Position numbers and translations under genes: made by a program | Source of the DNA: Bacteroidales bacterium | Lineage (GTDB): Bacteria > Bacteroidota > Bacteroidia > Bacteroidales > UBA12077 | Assembly: GCA_030635365.1 (NCBI GenBank) | Contig: DAOVYZ010000235.1 | Location: forward strand, 1-5,998 | Length of the DNA: 5,998 nucleotides | Reading direction: 5' to 3' | Shown: piece after piece, positions 1 to 5,526 of the stretch | Position numbering within the stretch: the first letter of the stretch is position 1 | How the letters are laid out: each line of letters opens with the position of its first letter | The notes under the pieces: generated by a model | What the model was told of the DNA's origin: nothing | The model's input: the letters and a program-made list of their open reading frames with translations, nothing else | The model's database searches: none

Positions 1-79
1 AAGTTTAAAGATAGCAAAAAAGACTAATAACCAAAGAACACCCAAATTATTCGGTGAAGCAATGTTAGCAAATGTGCGG
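1..79. other. Intergenic edge, no gene recognised
   Basis: This AT-rich stretch lies downstream of the antitoxin gene at the window edge. I see no RNA gene and no GC-rich stem followed by a T-run that would make a convincing terminator. Two short frames are open to the edge, one on each strand, but neither gives a recognisable protein. The bases at 65-77 match, in inverted orientation, a stretch just after the serine hydrolase stop codon. Confidence 0.4.
65..77. repeat. Imperfect inverted repeat arm (partner at 565-577)
   Basis: The plus strand here reads ttagcaaatgtgc, and the minus strand at 577-565 reads ttagcaaaaatgc. They match at 11 of 13 positions in opposite orientation. The arms bracket the higB remnant and higA almost exactly: one lies just beyond the antitoxin stop and the other overlaps the hydrolase stop. 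That placement is why it is listed. A 13-base match in AT-rich DNA can arise by chance, and I see no transposase or clear target duplication. Confidence 0.2.
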
Positions 80-436
80 TTAATATTCAGTCAGTAAAGA
101 ATCATATGGGATCTTTAGTTTCTTATGAAGTTGTCTTATCATATTCAAAGAGAGTTTTCTCTTTCTATTAAAAATTTCAGAGACTCTACTTTTGTATCCA
201 ATTACGTCCGCTAAATCTTTTTTATTCATATTCATCTGTTCCATTCGGAATTTAATTGCTTCAATTGGGTCAGGTGCTTCAATTGGATAATGCTTTTCTT
301 CATAGTTTTCAATAAGAATAGATAGTAATTCAGCTTCATCTCCTTGAGGAGAGTCAATTGGTGCATCAAATATAACTTCAAGTCTTTTTAAAGCTTTATT
401 ATAATCATCTTCGGTTTTTATTACTTTTATTTCCAT
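80..436 (-). CDS. HigA-type antitoxin, HTH (XRE-family) protein
   Basis: This 118-residue protein has the layout of HigA antitoxins (COG5499-like). An acidic N-terminal half, about residues 1-65, includes the family-typical stretch ENYEEKHYPIEAPDPIEAIKF. A C-terminal helix-turn-helix at about 70-115 includes the segment KKDLADVIGYKSRVSEIFN. In the family, HigA binds and neutralises the ribosome-dependent mRNA endonuclease HigB and represses the higBA promoter as a DNA-binding dimer. The ATG start lies 4 bases after the stop of a degenerate higB tail, which is the usual toxin-first higBA order. The antitoxin frame is intact and of normal length, while the toxin has lost its 5' part. The gene is therefore an orphan that probably depends on read-through from the hydrolase operon upstream on the same strand, or on a promoter I cannot identify. 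The HigA family call is firm; a present-day function is an inference. Confidence 0.87.
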   Translation of the reverse strand: MEIKVIKTEDDYNKALKRLEVIFDAPIDSPQGDEAELLSILIENYEEKHYPIEAPDPIEAIKFRMEQMNMNKKDLADVIGYKSRVSEIFNRKRKLSLNMIRQLHKKLKIPYDSLLTEY

Positions 437-440
437 AATT

Positions 441-527
441 TTAAATATTATTTGCGTCTATTTTATCATATTCACTGTGCGTTCCTATAAAACGAATAAA
501 AACCCACTGTCTTTTACCAATACGGTA
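441..527 (-). pseudogene. 3' remnant of higB toxin (mRNA interferase)
   Basis: Translating the minus strand just upstream of higA gives a 28-residue tail containing FIRFIGTHSEYDKIDANNI and then a TAA stop at 443-441. This matches the conserved C-terminus of HigB toxins (PF09907), where a GTH-EYDKID signature is typical. Full-length HigB is roughly 95-100 residues, so about three quarters is missing. The frame stays open upstream to a TGA at 599-597 but has no ATG, and the residues before YRIGKRQW do not look like HigB; part of that stretch overlaps the end of the serine hydrolase gene. The catalytic core is therefore absent and the gene should be inactive. The 5' boundary given here is where toxin-like sequence seems to begin and is approximate. 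Confidence 0.75.
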
Positions 528-563
528 ACTTAATGGTTGAAAATTCAATTTTTCTGGTGGGGG

Positions 564-578
564 AGCATTTTTGCTAAA
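564..578. repeat. Short palindrome at hydrolase stop; arm of inverted repeat
   Basis: The minus strand reads AGCAAAAATGCT immediately after the first base of the hydrolase TAG stop region, which is a 4-bp self-complementary stem around four A residues. It is too short and too AT-rich to call a terminator. Bases 565-577 form the partner of the inverted repeat arm at 65-77, across the higBA remnant. Confidence 0.2.
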
Positions 579-1722
579 GGTTATTATTGGATATTTTCAG
601 CGAGAGATTTATATATTTATAAAAATCTAACGGATGATGATTTATTTTTGTTTTATCTCTTTTATGGCCAAGCCTTACTATAACAATGTTTTTTGAAGGA
701 ATAACAATAATATACTGGCCTAAAATACCTCGCGCATAACTTATTTGTAAATCCTTATAGTTGCTTAACCACCATTGGTAACCATAAAAATCAACATGTT
801 GCCCTTCCTCGTTAACCAAATTACTGGCGGGAGTCAATGCCTTTTCAACATATTCTTTCGAAATTATTTTCCTGCCATTCCATTTACCTTTATTTAATAT
901 TAGTTGCCCAATACGTGCAAAATCTCTGGCATTTGAATTAAAACAACAATACGCTTTTTCGTCACCACCCTCTTTATCCAGGCTCCAACTGGCAATATGT
1001 TCCGCTCCTAATGGTTTCCAAAGTTTCTCTGACGCATATTCAGCTAAGGGCATTCCTGTAACTTTTTTAAGAATCATACTTAACAATTGAGGGTTTGCTG
1101 TAATATAATCAAATTTAACCCCCGGCTGTTCTTTTGCTTTTGCATTTAATACTATCGAATTAAGATTATTACCGTAATAAGCTTTGGTTGTAACAGAAAA
1201 AGGATTTATATAACTCTCATTCCACTCAATTCCCGAACTCATTGTTAATAAATCACGAATTTTAATATTACTGTTCTTATCATTAATATATTCCGGGATA
1301 TATTTTGTTAAAGGGTCATCAACTGATCCAATTTTACCTTCATCAATAGCAATTCCAACAAGGAGACTTACAATACTTTTTGCCATTGAAAAAGAATTTG
1401 ACATTGAACTTTCAGAATATTCATCCCAATATGTCTCAAACAAGAGGCTGGTATCCTTTACTATTAAAAAGGCTACAGTTTCATAACTTCTCAGGAAATC
1501 CAGTTCTTTAGACGATAAACTATATTTATTATAATCAACGGAAATATTCCATTCTTGAGGCTGCCCTGTGTCAATAGTCCTATTATCAAATATTTTATAA
1601 TCTGTAATATCAGCAGTATTATAATATATTGCTCTTCTAAAATATGGATTAGGTTGAACTAAAAGAATTAATAAAATAATAAGGATCAAACCCGGAACAT
1701 AAAACTTTAATATTTTTTTCAT
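574..1722 (-). CDS. Serine hydrolase, beta-lactamase/class C esterase fold (PF00144)
   Basis: This 382-residue protein begins with a hydrophobic segment (about residues 4-22), either an uncleaved signal anchor or a signal peptide, so the catalytic domain should face the periplasm. The catalytic SxxK motif of the penicillin-binding/class C fold is S112-M-A-K115, followed by the typical stretch SIVSLLVGIAIDEGKI. A probable second motif tyrosine is Y206 in FDYITANPQLL. The family block NARDFARIGQLILNKGKW is at about 264-281, and the third-motif region is ARGILGQ at 330-336. This pattern resembles EstB-like esterases and 6-aminohexanoate-dimer hydrolases rather than true beta-lactamases, which have a KTG/HTG triad here. 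The substrate is unknown; an ester, amide or peptide is possible. Its ATG overlaps the kinase stop codon as ATGA, implying translational coupling and a functional link with the sensory genes, such as processing a ligand. That link is an inference. Confidence 0.88.
   Translation of the reverse strand: MKKILKFYVPGLILIILLILLVQPNPYFRRAIYYNTADITDYKIFDNRTIDTGQPQEWNISVDYNKYSLSSKELDFLRSYETVAFLIVKDTSLLFETYWDEYSESSMSNSFSMAKSIVSLLVGIAIDEGKIGSVDDPLTKYIPEYINDKNSNIKIRDLLTMSSGIEWNESYINPFSVTTKAYYGNNLNSIVLNAKAKEQPGVKFDYITANPQLLSMILKKVTGMPLAEYASEKLWKPLGAEHIASWSLDKEGGDEKAYCCFNSNARDFARIGQLILNKGKWNGRKIISKEYVEKALTPASNLVNEEGQHVDFYGYQWWLSNYKDLQISYARGILGQYIIVIPSKNIVIVRLGHKRDKTKINHHPLDFYKYINLSLKISNNNL
1719..1722 (-). 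promoter_or_regulatory. ATGA stop/start overlap, kinase to hydrolase
   Basis: The minus strand reads CACAATGAAA. TGA ends the kinase and the overlapping ATG starts the hydrolase. Such 4-base overlaps usually mean termination-reinitiation, which ties hydrolase synthesis to that of the kinase. Confidence 0.75.
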
Positions 1723-3629
1723 TGTGCGTGAGATAATCTGTTCAGATGTTTATTAATTACAGACAATAACTCCGATGGTTTCACTGGCTTTATTAAATAT
1801 TCATTCATTCCCGAATTAAGCCCTTTATCTATATCTCCGGGCATTGCATATGCTGATTGTGAAATTATCGGAATATTTTTGTCTAGTATTTTTATTTGCT
1901 TTGTTGCCTCAAAACCATCCATTTCAGGCATTTTAATATCCATAATTATTATATCAACATTATTTTTCTTAAATATCTCGATTGCTTCTTTCCCATTTAC
2001 GGCTTTTAATACTTTTGCTTTTGTTATTTTTAACACCTCTTCAATATATAAACAATTTGCAGGCTCATCTTCAGCTACAAGAATTATTTTGTCGTGCCAA
2101 TTATAGTTTTTAGGGATATCAATTATTTTCAAATCATTTTTAGAATTCTTAATTTTTTCAAATGGTAGTGTAAAATAAAAAGTAGAACCCACAAAAGGTG
2201 TTGAATCTACCCAAATTTTTCCACCTAATAATCCAACCAAACTTTTACAAATTGCTAAACCCAAACCTGCCCCTCTGTATAATTTAGTATTATCGTCCTC
2301 AATTTTTGTAAATCGGTCAAAAATTAAATCCTTTTTATTGCCATCCATCCCGAGGCCTGTATCTTTTACATAAAAAAGAAGTTTTTCATCGCTTTGAATT
2401 TCATATCCAAATTCAATAAATCCTTCATCAGTAAACTTTAATGAATTATCAATTAAATTCGTAATAATCTGGTTTAATCTTAAAGGATCTGTTTTTATTA
2501 TGAGATTTTGTTTTTCTCCATTTTCGTTTAATCTTATATCGATATTTTCTTTGTTCTTATGTTTTCTCAATTCTAAAAATGACTTTTTTATATCTTTTAA
2601 TGTAGTATTTAACGGGCATTCTTTTCTAAGAATCTTTAGCTGGCCGGCCTCAATTTTAGAAATATCAATAATATCATCTATTAATTGTAAAAGGTTGTTG
2701 CTGCTATGATTAATTAATTTTATAAAATTATTCTTTTCCTCTACCGTAATTTCAGAATCAGGAATTGTCAATAACTCTGTAAACCCTAAAATAGCATTCA
2801 TCGGGGTTCTTATTTCATGCGACATATTCGCCAAAAATGCCGATTTTAACAAATCACTTTCTTCCGCTTTTTCTTTTGCTTGCAGGAGCCTATTTTCAGC
2901 TTCATCTCTAGCTTCTTCGCGATTAACCAATTGCTTTAACATATTATTAAAGTCTTCATACAAGATTCCTATCTCATCATTACTTTTCCTTTCAATTCTA
3001 ACATTAAAATCTCCTTTTCTTGATATTTTACGCGTTAACTTCGCTAACTCCAAAATTGGTTGCGAAATTGGTTTTTGCAAACTACTTGCCAGTATATAAG
3101 AAAGAATTATCATCCCAATAAGAATACATCCCATTATAAGAATATAGTTTCTTATTTTTTCTGTCAGAATAATGGTATCAACTTGTATTGTTATTAAACC
3201 ATACTTAAAATTTTCATAATATATTGGATACTCAATATTTAAATACGTTTTTAAAAATTCTGTTGTTGAACCGGTTAATTCATCCGGATTCTCATAAAAA
3301 GGAAAAATTAATGTGCCTTCTGATTTTTTATATGAAGCAAATAACTCCCCATTTCTATCATATAACGCCCCTGAGATTACTCCTGGTATCGTAGATAATT
3401 TAGATAAAATATTTTCAGCACCTGTATTGTCATCAAATGTCAACGGAGCTATAGAATATTCTCCAATCAATTTTGTATTCATTAATGCATTTAAAAGCAT
3501 CTCTTGTTTAAGATTCTTTATGTCACTAATTCCAACGATTGTAAACCCAACTATCATAGTAACAGTACTTACTAATAAAATAACACTAATAAGCTTGTTC
3601 TTAATTGATATGTTATGAATAACTTTCAT
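1719..3629 (-). CDS. Hybrid sensor histidine kinase: CHASE8-like, HAMP, HisKA, HATPase, receiver
   Basis: This 636-residue inner-membrane kinase has a first membrane helix at about residues 12-33. A periplasmic domain at about 36-158 has CHASE8-like features (LLNALMNTKLIGEYSIAPLTF, then ISGALYDRNGELFASY). The second membrane helix is at about 162-183, HAMP at about 184-236, and a linker coiled coil at about 235-262. HisKA carries the phosphoacceptor H271 in the SHEIRTPMNAILGF block. The ATPase has N-box residues N391 and N395, the G1 motif DTGLGM at 423-428, an F-box at 437-440, and the G2 motif GAGLGL at 453-458. The receiver at about 515-632 has acidic residues E520/D521, phospho-site D564, S592 in the usual Thr position, and K614. 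All catalytic motifs are intact. The protein ends after the receiver with no DNA-binding or Hpt domain, so phosphate must pass to a partner encoded elsewhere. The CHASE8 assignment rests on pattern, and its pairing with an adjacent yfiR-like gene supports it. Confidence 0.92.
   Translation of the reverse strand: MKVIHNISIKNKLISVILLVSTVTMIVGFTIVGISDIKNLKQEMLLNALMNTKLIGEYSIAPLTFDDNTGAENILSKLSTIPGVISGALYDRNGELFASYKKSEGTLIFPFYENPDELTGSTTEFLKTYLNIEYPIYYENFKYGLITIQVDTIILTEKIRNYILIMGCILIGMIILSYILASSLQKPISQPILELAKLTRKISRKGDFNVRIERKSNDEIGILYEDFNNMLKQLVNREEARDEAENRLLQAKEKAEESDLLKSAFLANMSHEIRTPMNAILGFTELLTIPDSEITVEEKNNFIKLINHSSNNLLQLIDDIIDISKIEAGQLKILRKECPLNTTLKDIKKSFLELRKHKNKENIDIRLNENGEKQNLIIKTDPLRLNQIITNLIDNSLKFTDEGFIEFGYEIQSDEKLLFYVKDTGLGMDGNKKDLIFDRFTKIEDDNTKLYRGAGLGLAICKSLVGLLGGKIWVDSTPFVGSTFYFTLPFEKIKNSKNDLKIIDIPKNYNWHDKIILVAEDEPANCLYIEEVLKITKAKVLKAVNGKEAIEIFKKNNVDIIIMDIKMPEMDGFEATKQIKILDKNIPIISQSAYAMPGDIDKGLNSGMNEYLIKPVKPSELLSVINKHLNRLSHAQ
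3626..3629 (-). promoter_or_regulatory. ATGA stop/start overlap, YfiR-like gene to kinase
   Basis: The minus strand reads AATGAATGAAAG at the junction. The TGA that ends the YfiR-like gene overlaps the kinase ATG, giving a 4-base overlap of the same type as the one between kinase and hydrolase. Coupling would keep the levels of modulator and kinase matched. Confidence 0.75.
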
Positions 3630-4162
3630 TCATTATTATTTACAGGTTTAACAATCTTTGCAGAATTAAGAAGATAAAAACTCATCTGCAATGGAGATTC
3701 TAAAACCGCTGTTTCATTAATTTCAAACCGTAATTTATTATTTTCTTCGATGAAATTTATTAAAACTCCCTTTTCGGCAAAATCTGAAGCCTCACCGATT
3801 GTAAGTATCGGCAATTTTTTTGTTATATTTAAAATTTTCTGTAATTTTTTTCTTTCCGATTCCGCAATAATCAATATATGACTATTTTCTATTTCATAAA
3901 GGTTTGATAATCTCTTTATTATTACTTTTTTATTATTAATTTTTTGGATTGAATATATTTGTTCAAGATTTTCGGTTAATGGAGTTTCCCCAATAACAGA
4001 AACAATAAAGGGCTCATTTAAGTCATTCATTAAACTCTCTTCAGGCCAAGAAACGAACCTGGAGAACTTCTCAATATATACAGCTTTTAACACATAAATA
4101 TTTGCTTGAGAAAATGCATATAATGAGTATCCCATGAAAATTATCATCATGATAATTTTCAT
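3626..4162 (-). CDS. YfiR-family (DUF4154) periplasmic protein
   Basis: With the ATG start chosen here the product is 178 residues. It has a classic signal peptide (about 1-20, MKIIMMIIFMGYSLYAFSQA) and then a DUF4154/YfiR domain filling the rest. Family hallmarks are a KAVYIEKFSRFVSWP segment with the conserved Trp-Pro at 39-40, an FIVSVIG strand, LPILTIGEASDFAEKGVLIN, LRFEIN at about 144-149 and a terminal LLNSAKIV. In Pseudomonas, YfiR is a periplasmic repressor that binds the CHASE8 part of the diguanylate cyclase YfiN. Here the next gene, overlapping by 4 bases, is a kinase with a CHASE8-like domain, so it is the natural partner (inference). The frame also extends to a GTG at 4213, adding 17 mostly charged residues. 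I prefer the ATG because it places the signal peptide directly at the N-terminus, but the GTG lies only 3 bases after the preceding stop and cannot be excluded. The protein has no cysteine. Confidence 0.87.
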   Translation of the reverse strand: MKIIMMIIFMGYSLYAFSQANIYVLKAVYIEKFSRFVSWPEESLMNDLNEPFIVSVIGETPLTENLEQIYSIQKINNKKVIIKRLSNLYEIENSHILIIAESERKKLQKILNITKKLPILTIGEASDFAEKGVLINFIEENNKLRFEINETAVLESPLQMSFYLLNSAKIVKPVNNNE

Positions 4163-4216
4163 AATATATTTATTAAATGAATTAATATGTTTTTCCCTTT
4201 CTATCTTTCTCACGTA

Positions 4217-5521
4217 TTATCTGTCGTAATAACCAATTTCAATATATTCATTATTTTCAATTCCCCAAATAGTAACTATAGGACTTGGATCTCCATTATA
4301 ATCAAAATTTATTGGCCCTGAAGCTCCTTCATAATTAATGGAATTCCCTCTCTTAATTAATTCCTTTGCTATGCTATATTCATCAACATTTATAATTATT
4401 TGTTCTGGATGATCCGTCCTACATTGAAAATCGCTTCCGGAAACCTCCCATAAATGCTCTACTACATCAGTTGAAATTGGGGAATCAGCATTTAACATTG
4501 CATAAACCAAACAATATAATGCATCATACGCATGTTCTGAATAAGTAGTAGGCGAAAAACCAAACCTTTCGGTAAAATTCGTATAAAACTTTATGTAGTT
4601 GGGATTATTACTATTTGTGCTGGTTATTCCAACAATTGTTTCAAATAATTCCGAATTTACATTATTTATTATGTCAATTGGTATTATCCCATCATTAAGA
4701 AATAAGACAGGCTTTTTTTCTAAGGATTGATATAGAGTATTGTTATATATTTCATTTGCCAAGTGCAATAAATCAGAATTAAAGGCAATAATATAAACAA
4801 CATCCACTTCTTCCCCAAACACAGTATTAAGCTCGTTAGTAATATTGCATGTTGAAAGATTTACATCATCGACAGGGAAGGGCACATTACTTAGCACTTC
4901 TCCTCCCAATTCCAGGAACCTGTTTTTTATAACTTCTGATAATCCCTGCCCAAATCTGTCGTCTCTATAAAGTATTGCTGCCTTTCTCATATGTAATGAA
5001 TTGAAACAATATTGTGCAGAAATAGTGCCAAAGGTATAATCAGATGGACAAGTCCTCCATATAAGATTTTTATCATCTAAAAAAGATAGTTCAGGAGTTG
5101 TGGCACTATATGTCATCATAAGAACATCACTATCAATACAATATTCTGCCATTTCAATTGCTACTGAAGAAAAAGAAGGGCCAACTATTATATCTACTCC
5201 TTGTTTGATTAGTTGATTAGTAACAGATATACCTTCATCCGGGGATCCTGCAGAATTTTTATAAACTAATTCTATATCGAATATTTCATCATTTACAAGA
5301 ACCCCTTCACAAGCATTAATTTCCTCAGCAGCCAATTTTACACCAAGAAATATATTTTCCACCTGTTCTCTGGATGCTGAAACATCACCAACTATCCCTA
5401 TTCTAAGTGGATTATTGTATTCTGGCTTGTTGTAATCCTCTTTAAACTGATCGCAATTAGTGAAAAAGAAAAAACACAGAATTATAATTAATAGCACTTT
5501 ATAATTTTTATACTTTCTCAT
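4217..5521 (-). CDS. Substrate-binding lipoprotein, branched-chain amino-acid (LivJ/Peripla_BP_6) type
   Basis: This 434-residue type I periplasmic binding protein begins with a lipoprotein signal: basic MRKYKNYK, a very hydrophobic core, then C23 in FFTNC as the probable lipidation site. Two-lobed fold signatures follow in order: LRIGIVGDVSASREQ at about 39-53, FLGVKLAAEEINA, a ligand-contact-like segment SATTPELS at 139-146, AAILYRDDRFGQG at 181-193, YSEHAYDALYCL at 327-338, and the closing GASGPINFDYNGD at about 399-411. Length and motif order fit the family, whose members bind leucine-type amino acids, amides, urea or other small molecules. The true ligand cannot be read from the sequence. 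No permease or ATPase gene is visible next to it. Instead it sits 5 bases after an outer-membrane receptor and before a YfiR/kinase pair, suggesting a role in ligand sensing (inference). A purine-rich AAGGG lies only 2 bases before the ATG, too close for a normal ribosome binding site. Confidence 0.9.
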   Translation of the reverse strand: MRKYKNYKVLLIIILCFFFFTNCDQFKEDYNKPEYNNPLRIGIVGDVSASREQVENIFLGVKLAAEEINACEGVLVNDEIFDIELVYKNSAGSPDEGISVTNQLIKQGVDIIVGPSFSSVAIEMAEYCIDSDVLMMTYSATTPELSFLDDKNLIWRTCPSDYTFGTISAQYCFNSLHMRKAAILYRDDRFGQGLSEVIKNRFLELGGEVLSNVPFPVDDVNLSTCNITNELNTVFGEEVDVVYIIAFNSDLLHLANEIYNNTLYQSLEKKPVLFLNDGIIPIDIINNVNSELFETIVGITSTNSNNPNYIKFYTNFTERFGFSPTTYSEHAYDALYCLVYAMLNADSPISTDVVEHLWEVSGSDFQCRTDHPEQIIINVDEYSIAKELIKRGNSINYEGASGPINFDYNGDPSPIVTIWGIENNEYIEIGYYDR

Positions 5522-5526
5522 ATCCC

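Noticed and set aside
1..96. Minus-strand frame with a hydrophobic stretch (NNLGVLWLLVFFAIFKL) running off the edge
   Set aside because: It has no ATG after the preceding TGA and overlaps the higA 3' end. AT-rich DNA often gives Leu/Phe-rich frames by chance.
2..97. Plus-strand frame open from the window edge to a TAA at 95-97, possibly the tail of a convergent gene
   Set aside because: It gives only 31 residues, matches no family I know, and would overlap the end of higA. It cannot be supported without sequence to the left.
528..573. Rho-independent terminator after the hydrolase
   Set aside because: There is only a 4-bp AGCA/TGCT stem and no following T-run in the transcribed direction. 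Read-through into higA is more likely.
60..580. Integron cassette with attC sites around the higBA remnant
   Set aside because: GTTAGC-like bases occur at 64-69, but the paired R and L boxes of an attC site are not present in the right order, and the two candidate copies are inverted rather than direct.
574..1722. True class C beta-lactamase (antibiotic resistance gene)
   Set aside because: SxxK is present, but the KTG-type third motif is absent (ARGILGQ instead) and the conserved blocks match EstB/6-aminohexanoate hydrolase-like proteins.
1879..2106. Plus-strand open frame of 75 codons
   Set aside because: It lies opposite the receiver-domain part of the kinase, whose motifs fix the coding strand. 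Its protein is low-complexity and unrecognisable.
2500..2709. Plus-strand open frame of 69 codons
   Set aside because: It lies opposite the HisKA/ATPase region of the kinase and shows no domain pattern.
3313..3618. Plus-strand open frame of 101 codons
   Set aside because: It is antisense to the sensor domain of the kinase. The minus-strand protein has membrane helices and a CHASE8-like pattern, while this frame has nothing recognisable.
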